Below, in pieces: positions 8,992-18,021 of a stretch of DNA of 64,000 nt. The position numbers and the translations under genes were made by a program. The DNA comes from Luteimonas rhizosphaerae (GTDB taxonomy: Bacteria > Pseudomonadota > Gammaproteobacteria > Xanthomonadales > Xanthomonadaceae). How positions within the stretch are numbered: the first letter of the stretch is position 1; every line of letters starts with the position of its first letter. The stretch covers positions 124,001 through 188,000 of the forward strand of contig NZ_NRQR01000018.1 in assembly GCF_002849595.1 (NCBI RefSeq). Direction: 5' to 3'. The notes under the pieces are model-generated. The model was not told the DNA's origin, did not search any database, and worked only from the letters and a program-made list of their open reading frames with translations.

Positions 8992-10080
8992 ATGACGCCG
9001 GTGCGCAAGATCCTCCACATCGATATGGACGCGTTCTACGCCTCGGTCGAGCAGCGTGACGATCCGTCGCTGCGCGGACGACCGGTCGTCGTCGCGTGGC
9101 GCGGTGCGCGCTCGGTGGTGTGCGCGGCGTCCTACGAGGCGCGGCCGTTCGGCGTGCGCTCGGCGATGCCGGCGGTGACGGCGGAGCGGCTGTGTCCGGA
9201 CGCGGTCTTCGTGCCGCCGGATTTCGCGCGCTACAAGGCGGTGTCGCGCCAGGTGCGCGAGATTTTCCTGCAGCACACCGACCTCGTGCAGCCGCTGTCG
9301 CTGGACGAGGCCTATCTCGACGTGACGACGCCGAAGATTCCATCGCCGAGCGCGACCGCGACGGCGGAGACGATCCGCGCGCAGATCCGCGAGGCGACCC
9401 GGCTGACGGCGTCGGCGGGTGTCGCGCCGAACAAGTTCCTCGCCAAGATCGCCTCCGACTGGAACAAGCCCGATGGCGTGTTCGTGGTCAAGCCGTCGCA
9501 GGTCGATGCATTCCTGATGCCCTTGAAGGTCGGTCTGATTCCGGGCGTCGGCAAGGTCATGGAAAAGAAGCTGGCCGACCTCGGCATCGCCACCGTCGGC
9601 GACCTGCGCGGCCTCGCGCGCGAGGAACTGGAGCTGCGCTTCGGCACCTTCGGCGCGCGCCTGTACCAGCGTGCGCGCGGCATCGACGAGCGCGCGGTCG
9701 AGCCGGACCAGCCGGTGCAGTCGATCTCCTCGGAAGACACGTTCGAAAGCGATCTGCCGCTGGAAGCGCTGGATCCGATGATCGAACGGCTCGCGGAGAA
9801 GACCTGGGCGGCGACGCGCAAGACCGAGCGCATCGGCCGCACCGTCGTGCTCAAACTCAAGACCTCGCAGTTCCGCATCCTCACGCGCAGCTTCACGCCG
9901 GACGCGCCGCCGTCGTCGCAGGACGAGCTGACGCGGATCGCACTGGCGTTGCGCGAGCGTGTCGCGTTGCCGGCATCGACGCGCTATCGGCTGGTGGGGG
10001 TCGGGATCGGGGGCTTCCGCGAGCGGGAAGAGTTGCCGATGCAGGTGGGGCTGTTTGGTGGGGAGTCGGGGGGCGGCTGA
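8992..10080 (+). CDS. dinB: DNA polymerase IV
   Basis: A Y-family translesion polymerase of 362 residues, close to E. coli DinB (351). The palm motif ILHIDMDAFYASVE gives the first metal-binding Asp11, and SLDEAYLD supplies the second acidic pair. SAGVAPNKFLAKIASDWNKP (20 residues) is the diagnostic DinB finger/palm stretch. Helix-hairpin-helix elements follow at about 180-215 (GVGKVMEKKLADLGI), and the little finger ends the protein. The ATG at 8992 gives the canonical N-terminus; upstream in-frame starts would add unrelated residues. No LexA-type palindrome was recognised upstream. Confidence 0.95.
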   Translation: MTPVRKILHIDMDAFYASVEQRDDPSLRGRPVVVAWRGARSVVCAASYEARPFGVRSAMPAVTAERLCPDAVFVPPDFARYKAVSRQVREIFLQHTDLVQPLSLDEAYLDVTTPKIPSPSATATAETIRAQIREATRLTASAGVAPNKFLAKIASDWNKPDGVFVVKPSQVDAFLMPLKVGLIPGVGKVMEKKLADLGIATVGDLRGLAREELELRFGTFGARLYQRARGIDERAVEPDQPVQSISSEDTFESDLPLEALDPMIERLAEKTWAATRKTERIGRTVVLKLKTSQFRILTRSFTPDAPPSSQDELTRIALALRERVALPASTRYRLVGVGIGGFREREELPMQVGLFGGESGGG

Positions 10081-10174
10081 GGTGTTGGTCCGACGCGTGT
10101 CTGCACGAGGCTGCTCTCGGACAATCCTGGCGACTTCGGAACTTCTCGTGCCCGTGCCCATGCTCCCGCTTTGC

Positions 10175-10745
10175 TCTGGCTCTGGCTCTGGCTGTTGCGC
10201 TGCTCCTGGCTTTATCGAGCCGTAAAGCGAGCCGAGCATCGCAGGACGGCAGGGCCGAAGAGGCGCCCGTGTCTGAGCGCAGCGAGTTTGGGCGCCGTGC
10301 CCTGTCGTTCGAGAAGCGCAGGGAACCGGCGCGGCGCAGCCGCGTCGGCTCGTGTCCGGCGACGGCGGTTTTGCTTACTTTTGACAAGACAAAAGTAAGC
10401 CGCGCGAACAGCGCGGAAGCTCTGTTCTTCGCGAGTCAGTTGCACTCGCGCGTCGGCAGGGAAAGAACAGAGCGAAATCAATTGCAAGGCTTTCGCCCGC
10501 TTGCGCGTGCGAGTTCCTTTTTGAAGGACCAAAAAGGAACCAAAAAGTCCTGTCGCCGGACACTCGCCGATGCGATGAAGCCGCATCGGTCCCCTGCGCT
10601 CCTCGCCTGACGCGGCACGGCGCCCAAACTCGCTTCGCTCAGACAAGGGCGCGTCTTCGGCCGCGCCAGCCTCCGGTGCTCGGCTCGCTTTACGGCTCGG
10701 AAGATCAAATACCGAAGCCGGAGCCGGAGCCGGAGCCACAAGCTA
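10175..10745. repeat. Long imperfect inverted repeat with internal hairpins and hexamer tracts
   Basis: Two related arms face each other. The outer 22 bp at 10217-10238 is the exact reverse complement of 10677-10698. Inside, both arms carry the same landmarks in the same order, such as ctgagcg-agcgagtttggg and tgtccggcgac. Each arm then has a perfect 28-nt hairpin, at 10373-10400 (11-bp stem) and 10513-10540 (10-bp stem), with quite different stem sequences. The centre is another stem, 10419-10429 with 10463-10473, enclosing a 7-bp hairpin at 10430-10450. The ends are flanked by hexamer tracts, tctggc copies at 10175-10193 and ggagcc-type copies near 10716-10737. Long frames across it translate to arginine-rich, low-information peptides. 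Similar hairpin-bearing intergenic elements are common in xanthomonad genomes (general recollection, no search made). Confidence 0.8.
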
Positions 10746-10816
10746 AAAGCTAAAAGATGGAGCCAAGAGCTAAAGTTGGCGCTCAGCCCAGGCAAAGAGC
10801 GCCAAAGCCGGCATCC

Positions 10817-11113
10817 TCAGCCTGCCGTCCACTCGAACACCAGCGTCTCATCCCGCGCAAACCGCTGCAGATGGTTCTCGATGACCTGCTGGTAGCGCGC
10901 GCTGTCTTCCGCGTTCGGCTGCTGCAAGGTGATGCGCAGGGAGTCGCCGTCAACGTTGAAGTCCGCGCCTGCGGCGTCGCCGGCGAACGGGATGAACGCG
11001 TGCGTGTCGCTGTCGCGGCGGATCTCGAACTTGTGGCGCCAGTGGTTGCACAGCGTGCGCAGCAGGCGGGGCGCGTCGTTGGACACGGTCGACGTGTGGC
11101 GGGTGACGGGCAT
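10817..11113 (-). CDS. DUF2218 domain protein
   Basis: A small cytosolic protein of 98 residues with the DUF2218 pattern. An N-terminal region (MPVTRHTSTVSNDAPRLLRT) leads to a paired Leu/Cys/His helix with HWRHKFEIR. A compact beta-rich half with FNVDGDSLRITLQQP and a final helix (QVIENHLQRFARDETLVFEW, 20 residues) follows. In other bacteria this family accompanies siderophore or iron genes and has no proven reaction. I chose the internal ATG at 11113 because the earlier in-frame start adds 48 arginine-rich residues with no family character. Confidence 0.85.
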   Translation of the reverse strand: MPVTRHTSTVSNDAPRLLRTLCNHWRHKFEIRRDSDTHAFIPFAGDAAGADFNVDGDSLRITLQQPNAEDSARYQQVIENHLQRFARDETLVFEWTAG

Positions 11114-11286
11114 CGGAGCATTCCTGCACGGCGCGGACGCGGGCGTCCGCCGGGTCGACGAGGATAGAGGCCACGCCGCGTCGACGGAATACGCGCACCG
11201 CCAACGCTCTGTTGCACGCCGCCGCTGCGCAGGGCGTCGACACCGGATGCCGCACAATGCCGACCCGCTTCACCGGATGCCGCCCG

Positions 11287-11961
11287 ATGCCCATCGCTTC
11301 TTCCGCCGCCGACTATCCTTGGCCCGTCGTCCTGTTCGATCTCGACGGGACGCTGGTCGACAGCGCGGCCGACATCGCCGAGGCGGTCAACCGCATGCTG
11401 GCCGAGCTCGATCTCGCGCGCGTCGACGAGGCGACGGTGCGCAGCTGGATCGGCGATGGCGCCGGGCAGCTGATCACGCAGGCGCTGCAGCATGCCGGCA
11501 GCAGCTTGACCTCGGATGCGGTCATGCCGCGTTTCATGGTGCATTACGCGGATTGCCTGCTGCTCGCGCCGCAGCTCTATCCCGGCGTCGCGGAGACCTT
11601 GCAGGCGCTGCAGGCGCGCGGGGTGCGCATGGCGGTGTGCACCAACAAGCCCGAGCGCTTCGTCGCGCCACTGCTCGCGGCGATGGGAATCGCCGGTCGT
11701 TTCGAGGCCGTGGTCGGCGCCGGCACGGTGGCCGAACGCAAGCCGCACCCGCTGCCGTTGACGCATCTGGCCGCGCATTTCCACGTGCCGGTGTCGCGCT
11801 GCCTGATGGTTGGCGATTCCGCGACCGATGCCGGCGCGGCGAATGCGGCGGGTGCGCCGCTGGTGCTGGTGTCGTACGGCTACCGGCGCAGCTTCGATCT
11901 GCACGGTTGCGGTGCGCTCGCGGTCATCGACCGCTTCGACGACCTGCTGGCCCTGGCCTGA
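11287..11961 (+). CDS. gph: Phosphoglycolate phosphatase (HAD superfamily)
   Basis: A 224-residue HAD phosphatase that removes phosphate from 2-phosphoglycolate, a product of DNA 3'-end repair. Motif I VLFDLDGTLVDS gives nucleophile Asp18 and acid/base Asp20. Motif II is VCTNKP, and motif III/IV is the Lys of ERKPHP plus GDSATDAGAANAAG. The cap domain lies at about 25-95. The length matches Gph proteins (about 220-250). ATGs at 11257 or 11287 are possible; I prefer 11287, closest to the conserved core. Its stop lies two bases from the stop of the convergent ELM1 gene, leaving no room for a separate terminator. Confidence 0.9.
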   Translation: MPIASSAADYPWPVVLFDLDGTLVDSAADIAEAVNRMLAELDLARVDEATVRSWIGDGAGQLITQALQHAGSSLTSDAVMPRFMVHYADCLLLAPQLYPGVAETLQALQARGVRMAVCTNKPERFVAPLLAAMGIAGRFEAVVGAGTVAERKPHPLPLTHLAAHFHVPVSRCLMVGDSATDAGAANAAGAPLVLVSYGYRRSFDLHGCGALAVIDRFDDLLALA

Positions 11962-11963
11962 GA

Positions 11964-12968
11964 TCAGCGCGGCAGGTGGAGCCGGGTGCGCACGGCCTCG
12001 GCGACGCGCGTGGTCTCGCGCAGCGGGGTGACGGTCGTCGTGGCGATCGACATCCCCAGCACCGTGATGCGATCGCGGCCGAGCAGGGCGTCGACGAAGC
12101 GGCGCGGCGCGCCGTCGATGCGGTCCGGCGCGAACACCTGCACCGGTGCGCGGGTCGCGCAGGCTTCCGACAGCATGTTGACCGAGTCGGGCGAGCAGAC
12201 GATGCGATCGGCCCAGCCGAGTACGCCGGCGTAGGGATTGGCCCCGTCGGCATCGCCGGCCCACACGTGGTCGGCGTCCGCGGGAAAGCGCGCCCGCAGC
12301 CGGGTGCGGATTGCGTCGGGCGTGCGCCGCGATGCGACCAGCAGCAGGCTGCCGCCGGTCTCCGCGCGCAGGGCGTCGAGCTGCGTGGCGAAGGCGTCGA
12401 ACGCGCCGGCATCGAAACGCCCGTGGCGCGACGCGCCGCCCAGCAGCACGGCGGTGCGCGGGCCGGGGAGTCGCCCGAACGCCGGGAACGCCGCGCGTCC
12501 GGCGGCCAGCCAGGCGTCGTCGACCGGATGCAGGCTGCCGAGCAGGGTGATGACATTGGCGCCGCGCAGGGCGTCGTGCTCCGGCACGACGACGAGATCC
12601 CAATGGGACGGATCGAGCCGCGGATCCAGGATCTGCACCGTGCGTGCGCCGTGCGCGCCCGCGAGGCGCGTCGCCAGCGCGGCCTGGCGGCCGCAACCGA
12701 TCGCCAGTGCGGGCGCCTCCGCGAGACGCCGCGCGAATGCGGGGCCGAAGGCCCGCGCGCTGCCCGGCAGCCGCCGCGGCGCGCACCAGCGCCATGGCGC
12801 GCGCGGCTGCAGATGCAGGGCCTCGACCGCGTCCGGCTGCAATGCCGCGGCCAGTGCTTCGGCCTGGCGGGCGTTGCCGGCGCGGCCGTCGCTGAGTGCC
12901 CAGATCCGCGACGCGGCCGGCCCCGGCGGGCGATCGTGTTCCACGTGTGTGACCCTCCGTTCCGGCAC
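11964..12968 (-). CDS. Mitochondrial-fission ELM1-like family protein
   Basis: A protein of up to 334 residues with the bacterial ELM1-like fold, a two-domain GT-B-like arrangement. [19 protein letters not shown] opens the domain; [36 protein letters not shown] and a donor-type loop [12 protein letters not shown] follow. These proteins often sit near lipopolysaccharide genes and are probably sugar-nucleotide-dependent enzymes, but the substrate is unknown. The far start is a GTG at 12968; another GTG at 12944 would begin eight codons later, closer to the conserved block. The gene is convergent with gph. Confidence 0.82.
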   Translation of the reverse strand: MPERRVTHVEHDRPPGPAASRIWALSDGRAGNARQAEALAAALQPDAVEALHLQPRAPWRWCAPRRLPGSARAFGPAFARRLAEAPALAIGCGRQAALATRLAGAHGARTVQILDPRLDPSHWDLVVVPEHDALRGANVITLLGSLHPVDDAWLAAGRAAFPAFGRLPGPRTAVLLGGASRHGRFDAGAFDAFATQLDALRAETGGSLLLVASRRTPDAIRTRLRARFPADADHVWAGDADGANPYAGVLGWADRIVCSPDSVNMLSEACATRAPVQVFAPDRIDGAPRRFVDALLGRDRITVLGMSIATTTVTPLRETTRVAEAVRTRLHLPR

Positions 12969-13039
12969 GACCCTGCGAGCCGGCGCCCGGGGACTCTACA
13001 CTGCCGCTCTGTTCAGCCGATTCTGATCGAGGTGCCCCG

Positions 13040-13627
13040 ATGTCCGAAGTCCTGTCCGATGCCGCGCTCGACCAGCTGTTCCGCACCGCGCGCACCTACA
13101 ACGGGTTCAGCGGCGAGATCAGCGACGAGACCCTGCACCGGCTCTACGACCTGCTGAAGTTCGCGCCGACCTCGGCCAATTCGTCGCCCGCGCGTTTCGT
13201 GTTCGTGAAGTCGGCCGAGGCGAAAGCCAAGCTCGGTCCCGCGCTGAGCGAAGGCAACTACGAGAAGACGATGTCCGCGCCGGTGATCGTCATCGTCGGG
13301 TTCGACGAGGATTTCCACGAGAAGCTGCCGTTCCTGTTCCCGCACACCGATGCCAAGAGCTGGTTCGACGGCCCGCGCGAGGACCGACACGTGCCGGCAT
13401 TCCGCAACGGCAGCCTGCAGGGCGCGTACCTGATCCTGGCCGCGCGCGCGCTGGGCCTCGACACCGGCGCGATGTCGGGCTTCGACAACGCCAAGGTCGA
13501 CGCCGCGTTCTTCGCCGGTACCGCGATCAAGTCGAACTTCCTGGTCAACCTGGGCACGGGCGATCCGTCGACGATCTTCCCGCGCTCGCCGCGCCTGCCG
13601 TTCGACGAGGCCGCGCGCATCGAATAA
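13040..13627 (+). CDS. RutE/HadB-type nitroreductase (probable malonic semialdehyde reductase)
   Basis: A 195-residue FMN-dependent nitroreductase-family protein. Family features include the N-terminal [20 protein letters not shown] (20 residues), the flavin-binding [14 protein letters not shown], and [21 protein letters not shown] (in part), which forms the dimer and flavin pocket. The length and the [16 protein letters not shown] block match RutE proteins (about 196 residues), which reduce malonic semialdehyde to 3-hydroxypropionate in pyrimidine breakdown. No other rut genes are nearby, so the substrate here is uncertain; a general quinone or aldehyde reductase is possible. The ATG follows a purine-rich gaggtg stretch. 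Confidence 0.88.
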   Translation: MSEVLSDAALDQLFRTARTYNGFSGEISDETLHRLYDLLKFAPTSANSSPARFVFVKSAEAKAKLGPALSEGNYEKTMSAPVIVIVGFDEDFHEKLPFLFPHTDAKSWFDGPREDRHVPAFRNGSLQGAYLILAARALGLDTGAMSGFDNAKVDAAFFAGTAIKSNFLVNLGTGDPSTIFPRSPRLPFDEAARIE

Positions 13628-13716
13628 GCGCCCCCGGGCGCGCCTGTCGCGCGTCGCCCGTGGCGCCGCACCACGTCGTTCCCTTCCCGCCGCCCCACGT
13701 TTCCGAGGATTCCAAC

Positions 13717-14439
13717 ATGCGCACCACCCAGTTCCTGCTGCTGCCCCTGGCCGCCGCGCTCGCGCTCGCCGCCTGCGCCGACCAGGACGCGCCCGCCACC
13801 GACACCGCGGCCGGTACCGCCGCCGTCGCCGCGCCGACCACCGCAGCGCCCGCCGACACCAGCGCCACCGCCGACAACGCCGAGACCGTCACCGGCATCT
13901 CCGGCACCTACGTCATCGATCCGCAGCACACCGACGTCATCGCGCAGTGGAGCCATTTCGGCTTCTCGCATCCGGTCGCGCATTTCGGCCAGGTCGACGG
14001 CCGGATCGTCTACAACGCCGAGGACGTCGCCGCCTCGTCGGTCGAGGTCACGCTGCCGCTGGCCGGCCTGAACTCGCACGTCGGCGATTTCGACGAGCAT
14101 CTGCGCAGCGCCGACTTCTTCGATGCCGCGCAGTTCCCGAACGCGACGTTCAAGAGCACGGCGGTCGAAAGCGCCGGCGGCAACAAGCTCAAGGTGACCG
14201 GCGACCTGACGATCAAGGACATCACCAAGCCGGTCGTGCTGGACGTGACGATCAACAAGTTCGCCGAGCAGCCGATGGCCAAGCGCGCCGCGGCCGGCTT
14301 CGACGCGGTGGCCCAGATCAAGCGCAGCGACTTCGGCGTCGGTGCGTACGCGCCCAACGTCAGCGACGAGGTCGAGCTGCGGATCACGACCGAGGCGGTC
14401 GTCGCCGAGGACGCGGCGGCGCCGGCTGCGGCCCAGTAA
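13717..14439 (+). CDS. YceI-family lipoprotein
   Basis: A 240-residue secreted YceI protein, a lipocalin-like barrel that binds long isoprenoid or amide lipids in known structures. Residues 1-20 are a signal sequence with the lipobox LALAAC, so it is likely anchored by the Cys near residue 21. A 40-residue Ala/Thr/Asp-rich linker follows, then the YceI domain (about 65-230) with YVIDPQHTDVIAQWSHFGFS (20 residues). The ATG at 13717 precedes the signal peptide directly; an ATG at 13660 would put 19 residues before it. A strong terminator lies 11 bp after the stop. The family is often induced by alkaline or osmotic stress. Confidence 0.9.
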   Translation: MRTTQFLLLPLAAALALAACADQDAPATDTAAGTAAVAAPTTAAPADTSATADNAETVTGISGTYVIDPQHTDVIAQWSHFGFSHPVAHFGQVDGRIVYNAEDVAASSVEVTLPLAGLNSHVGDFDEHLRSADFFDAAQFPNATFKSTAVESAGGNKLKVTGDLTIKDITKPVVLDVTINKFAEQPMAKRAAAGFDAVAQIKRSDFGVGAYAPNVSDEVELRITTEAVVAEDAAAPAAAQ

Positions 14440-14449
14440 CATCGCGGCA

Positions 14450-14476
14450 CCGCACGCGGCTTGCGTGCGGTTTTTT
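14450..14476 (+). terminator. Rho-independent terminator after the YceI gene
   Basis: The stem ccgcacgc/gcgtgcgg (8 bp, loop ggctt) is followed directly by six T residues. It lies 11-37 bp after the YceI stop codon and separates it from the pirin gene. Confidence 0.9.
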
Positions 14477-14549
14477 CGTCCGGCGCGCCAGCGATGGCGC
14501 GCCGGTGTCGTTTGGACCGGGCCCGGACCCGGCAGTTGTGAGGTTCACG

Positions 14550-15260
14550 ATGCAGTTCCAGCGTCCCGGCGACCAGCGCGGTCGCACCACCGCCGACGGC
14601 CGCGACAGCCGCCATGCATTCTCGTTCGGCGACGCCTTCGATCCGGAGTGGACCGGCTTCGGCGCGTTGCGCGTCTGCAACGAGGATCGCCTGGCCGCGG
14701 GCGTGGCCCTGCCGCCGCAGCGTCGCGCCAACATGGAAATCCTGACCCTGGTGCTCGACGGCGCGCTGCGGCACGAGGACGACGTGGTCGGCGCGCAGAC
14801 CCTGCCGGCGGGCTCCTGCCATCTGCTCGCCGCCGGCCATGGCGCCGACCAGCGCATCGCCAATGCGGCGTCGGATGCGCCGGTGCGCGTCCTGCAGCTG
14901 TGGCTGCAGCCGGCGCGGGTGAATCTCGCTCCGCAGTCGATGGCGGCGGCCATGTCGCCGGAGGCGGACGCCGGGGGCTGGCAGGTGCTGGCATCCCCGG
15001 ACGGCAGCGAGGGCGGGCTGCCGCTGCGGTTGCCGGCGACGCTGCGGCGCGCCCGGCTCGCGCCGGGAACGGACGTCGGTGTCGACGGGCAGGTGGACCG
15101 CGACGGGTGGCTGCAGGTGCTCGACGGCGTCGTCGACATCGACGGCCGGACGTGTCGCGCCGGCGACGCGTTCGGCTGGCGCGACGTCGCCGGCCCGGGC
15201 CGCATCCGCGCGGCAGGTGCCGCCGCTGCCGATCTCCTGCTGCTGACGCTGGCGCGCTGA
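14550..15260 (+). CDS. Pirin-family protein (bicupin)
   Basis: A 236-residue pirin-related bicupin. The N-terminal cupin shows HAFSFGDAFDPEWTGFGALR (20 residues), NMEILTLVLDGALRHEDDVV (20 residues) and AGHGADQRIANA, in the usual order. Classical YhaK/pirin proteins place metal-binding His/Glu in ...HPH.n.E..ty...G...H.DS; here HPH is replaced (PPQRRANMEI), although the Glu and the later His are kept. Metal binding may therefore be altered. The C-terminal cupin is divergent. Some pirins are quercetin dioxygenases or redox sensors; no function can be assigned here. The ATG at 14550 has a nearby gtgagg ribosome site. Confidence 0.85.
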   Translation: MQFQRPGDQRGRTTADGRDSRHAFSFGDAFDPEWTGFGALRVCNEDRLAAGVALPPQRRANMEILTLVLDGALRHEDDVVGAQTLPAGSCHLLAAGHGADQRIANAASDAPVRVLQLWLQPARVNLAPQSMAAAMSPEADAGGWQVLASPDGSEGGLPLRLPATLRRARLAPGTDVGVDGQVDRDGWLQVLDGVVDIDGRTCRAGDAFGWRDVAGPGRIRAAGAAAADLLLLTLAR

Positions 15261-15319
15261 GCCCGTCCGGGCATCGCGCGCTAGAATGACGCGTCCCCAC
15301 GATCGCCGATCCTGCCGTC

Positions 15320-15520
15320 ATGACCGCAGCTACCGTCCCGCCGACGCAAGCCAATGCCCAGCAGCGCCATGACGTGCGCCGCGCCGAGCTGCCCCTGAGC
15401 TGCCCGCTGCCGTCGATGGGGCTGTGGAATTCGCATCCGCGCGTCTACCTGCCGATCGAGGCCGACGGCGGTGAGGCGGATTGCCCGTACTGCGGGACGC
15501 ACTTCGTCCTCGTCGACTGA
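15320..15520 (+). CDS. Zinc-finger (CHCC-type) domain protein
   Basis: A 66-residue protein in which the C-terminal half has the small CHCC/zf zinc-ribbon signature: ...LSCPLPSMGLWNSHPRVYLP (20 residues), a glycine-rich turn, then CPYCGTHFVL. This domain is found in mitochondrial complex I subunit NDUFS6 and in a bacterial family typically next to cell-envelope glycosyltransferase genes. It sits directly before the GT4 gene in the same direction (28 bp gap), so co-transcription is likely. A tagaat sequence about 35 bp upstream could be the -10 element. Confidence 0.88.
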   Translation: MTAATVPPTQANAQQRHDVRRAELPLSCPLPSMGLWNSHPRVYLPIEADGGEADCPYCGTHFVLVD

Positions 15521-15548
15521 CGATGGGCCGCGTGCCGGCGGAGGACGC

Positions 15549-16670
15549 ATGCGCCGTCCGCTGACCGTCGTCCAGCTGCTGCCGGCGCTGTCGTCGGGCG
15601 GCGTCGAACGCTCCACGATCGAGATCGCCGGCGCCCTGGTCGCTGCCGGCCACCGGGCCATCGTCGTCTCCGCCGGCGGCCGCCTGCTGCCCGAGCTGAG
15701 CGCGACCGGCGCCGAGCACGTCACCTTCGACATCGGCCGCAAATCGCTGCGCACGCTGCGCCACGTGCGCACGCTGCGCGCGCTGTTCCAGGCGGCGCGC
15801 GTCGACATCGTGCATGCGCGCTCGCGGTTGCCGGCATGGCTGGGCTGGCTGGCCCTTCGCAGCCTGCCGGCCGCGCACCGGCCGCGCTTCGTCACGACGA
15901 TGCACGGGCTCAATTCGCCGTCGCGCTACAGCGCGATTATGGCGCGCGGCGAGCGGGTGATCTGCGTGTCGCGCACGGTGCGCGACTACCTGCTGGCGCA
16001 TTACCCGGCGACCGCGCCCGAGCGGTTGCGGGTGATCCCGCGCGGCATCGATCCCGCGCAGTTTCCGTCGACGATGCACCCCGACACCGCCGCGCGTGCC
16101 GCGGTCGCCGCGCGGCATCCGCAGCTCGCCGGCGACGGCCCGCTGCTGCTGCTGCCCGGCCGCGGCACGCGCCTGAAAGGCCACGGCGATGCGATCGCGC
16201 TGCTCGCGGCGCTGCGCCGCGACGGTCGCGATGCGCGACTGTGGATGCCCGGCGCGCGCGAGCCCGGCCGCGCGGCCTACATCGCCGAACTCGAACGCGA
16301 CGCGGCGCAGGCCGGGGTCGCCGATGCGCTGGCGATCACGCCGGCCATCCGCGACATCGCCGGCGCCTACGCGGCCAGCGACCTGGTGCTGCAGCTCTCG
16401 CGCAAGCCCGAGGCCTTCGGGCGCACCGTCGTCGAGGCGCTGTCGAGCGGGCGGCGGGTGCTGGGCTGGGCGCATGGCGGGGTCGGCGAGCTGCTGGCCG
16501 AACTGCAGCCCGACGGCGCCGTGCCACCGTTCGACGCGACCGCGCTCGCCGATGCCGCGCGCCGCCTGCTCGCGTTCCCGCCCGGCACGGCGATGCCGGT
16601 TCCCTACACCCTGCGCGCAATGCAGGACGCTACGCTGGCGGTCTATGACGAACTCCACGACGACAACTGA
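15549..16670 (+). CDS. Glycosyltransferase family 4 protein
   Basis: A 373-residue GT-B fold glycosyltransferase. The N-terminal acceptor domain begins VVQLLPALSSGGVERSTIEI (20 residues), typical of GT4. The C-terminal half has LLLLPGRGTRLKGHGDAIAL (20 residues) and the donor-site E-x7-E of KPEAFGRTVVEALSSGRRV. No signal peptide or membrane helix is seen, so it should act on the cytosolic face of the inner membrane. It overlaps the O-antigen-ligase-like gene by 26 bp, and lpxL and waaA lie just beyond, so a role in lipopolysaccharide core or surface-glycan assembly is likely. The sugar is unknown. The ATG at 15549 gives the conserved N-terminus. Confidence 0.9.
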   Translation: MRRPLTVVQLLPALSSGGVERSTIEIAGALVAAGHRAIVVSAGGRLLPELSATGAEHVTFDIGRKSLRTLRHVRTLRALFQAARVDIVHARSRLPAWLGWLALRSLPAAHRPRFVTTMHGLNSPSRYSAIMARGERVICVSRTVRDYLLAHYPATAPERLRVIPRGIDPAQFPSTMHPDTAARAAVAARHPQLAGDGPLLLLPGRGTRLKGHGDAIALLAALRRDGRDARLWMPGAREPGRAAYIAELERDAAQAGVADALAITPAIRDIAGAYAASDLVLQLSRKPEAFGRTVVEALSSGRRVLGWAHGGVGELLAELQPDGAVPPFDATALADAARRLLAFPPGTAMPVPYTLRAMQDATLAVYDELHDDN

Positions 16671-18021
16671 GCGGCTCGCGCCGATCCGCCGGCCGGTGGG
16701 CTGGCGCTGGGCCCCGCACTGGGTTCTGGCCTTCGTGATCCTGTGGCCCGCGCCGGGGTACGCCGAAGGCGTGATGGTGCTCGGCGCGCTCGCGGCCATC
16801 GTGCACCTGCTGGTCGCGCGCTTCCGCGGCGGCGCGCAGCTGCTGAGCGCGCCGGCGTGGGCGCTGACCAGCGTGCTGTTCTTCGCCTACTGGCTGCCGC
16901 AGCTGATCTCCGCGATCGATGCGGTGGACACCGGACGCGCGCTGCGCGAGGCCCTGGTTGATCTGCGCTACCTGCCGTTCCTGTGGCTGGTCGCGTCGGC
17001 CGTCGCCGAGCCGCGCGGGCGGCGCATTACCCTCGGTGGGCTCGCGATCATCGTCTGCGTGTGGACGCTCGACGGCCTGGCCGAAGTGTTCTTCGGCACC
17101 AGCCCGCTGTTCTTCGGCATCGACCAGCTCAAGCAGCTGATCAGCGACCGGCCGATGTGCTCGCTGGAGCAACTGGCGCTGGCGGACCGGCTCGGCGGCG
17201 TGCTGGGGCCGTGCAACCTCAAGCTCGGCGTCGTGCTCGCCAGCCTGTCGCCGTTCGCGCTGTATGCGGCGGGTCGCCGCTTCGGCACGACCGGCTGGCT
17301 GGTCGTCGCCGCGGCCGTGGGCATCGTGCTGCTCTTCGCCGGCTCGCGCGCGTCGTGGCTGACCTACGGCCTGGTGCTGCTGTTCTCGGGCTGGCGCCTG
17401 CTGGGCTGGAAGAAGCTGCTCGCGGTCTTCGCCGTCGGCGTGGCGATCGCCATCGCGGCTGCGCTGCTGTCGCCGCAGGTGCGCGACCGTGTCGAGCGGA
17501 CCGCGATGGGCCTGTCGGCCGACCAGGACGGGGTCGACAGTGCGCTGTCGGGCCGCACCCGGATCTGGGGCGCGGCGCTGTGCATGGCGCGCGAGCATCC
17601 GGTCAACGGCGTCGGCGCGCGCGGGTTCCGCGAGGCGTTTCCGGCCTGCGACCCGCACGCGGGCCGGGTGGCCGCCTGGGGCGACGGCCCGGCGTTCCAC
17701 GCCCATCAGATCGTGCTCGAGGTGCTCAGCGAAACCGGCGTGATCGGGCTGCTGCTGTGGCTGTCCGGCGTCGCGCTGGCCTGGCGCGCGTGGCGCTTCG
17801 CCAGTCCGCTCGCACGCGAGCAGGCGCGACCGGCGATGCTGGCGCTGGCGGTCACGGTGTTCCCGCTCAACACGCACCTGGCGTTCTATTCGACGTTCTG
17901 GGGTGGTTTCACGCTGCTGCTGTCGGCCCTGTTCGCCGGCACCCTGCTGGCGCGTGCGACGCCCGACACGGAGCCCGGCTTGCAGGCGGGGACGCGGCCG
18001 CCGGGCGCTGTGGCGTCTTAG
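16645..18021 (+). CDS. O-antigen ligase (WaaL/RfaL)-like membrane protein
   Basis: A 458-residue polytopic membrane protein with about 10-12 hydrophobic helices. The Wzy_C/O-antigen ligase region is marked by SGRTRIWGAALCMAREHPVN (20 residues), a long periplasmic loop ending in FHAHQIVLEVLSETG with the conserved His, and flanking helices. This layout is typical of WaaL, which joins O-polysaccharide to lipid A-core in the periplasm. The start overlaps the GT4 gene by 26 bp, which indicates one operon. A Wzy polymerase is the main alternative; the neighbourhood (lpxL, waaA) favours a ligase. Confidence 0.85.
   Translation: MTNSTTTTERLAPIRRPVGWRWAPHWVLAFVILWPAPGYAEGVMVLGALAAIVHLLVARFRGGAQLLSAPAWALTSVLFFAYWLPQLISAIDAVDTGRALREALVDLRYLPFLWLVASAVAEPRGRRITLGGLAIIVCVWTLDGLAEVFFGTSPLFFGIDQLKQLISDRPMCSLEQLALADRLGGVLGPCNLKLGVVLASLSPFALYAAGRRFGTTGWLVVAAAVGIVLLFAGSRASWLTYGLVLLFSGWRLLGWKKLLAVFAVGVAIAIAAALLSPQVRDRVERTAMGLSADQDGVDSALSGRTRIWGAALCMAREHPVNGVGARGFREAFPACDPHAGRVAAWGDGPAFHAHQIVLEVLSETGVIGLLLWLSGVALAWRAWRFASPLAREQARPAMLALAVTVFPLNTHLAFYSTFWGGFTLLLSALFAGTLLARATPDTEPGLQAGTRPPGAVAS

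Noticed and set aside
3925-10239. A single open frame of 2104 codons on the minus strand
   Set aside because: Only the part below 6006 is the TonB-dependent receptor. The rest is antisense to the Pat and dinB genes and has the low-information, Arg/Asp-rich composition of a shadow frame in G+C-rich DNA.
10200-10740. Overlapping ORFs across the inverted repeat as proteins
   Set aside because: They are Arg/Ser-rich, differ between strands, have no family character, and are explained by repeat symmetry.
10929-13157. Long plus-strand frame of 742 codons
   Set aside because: It is a shadow of the gph and ELM1 genes, with no recognisable domain.
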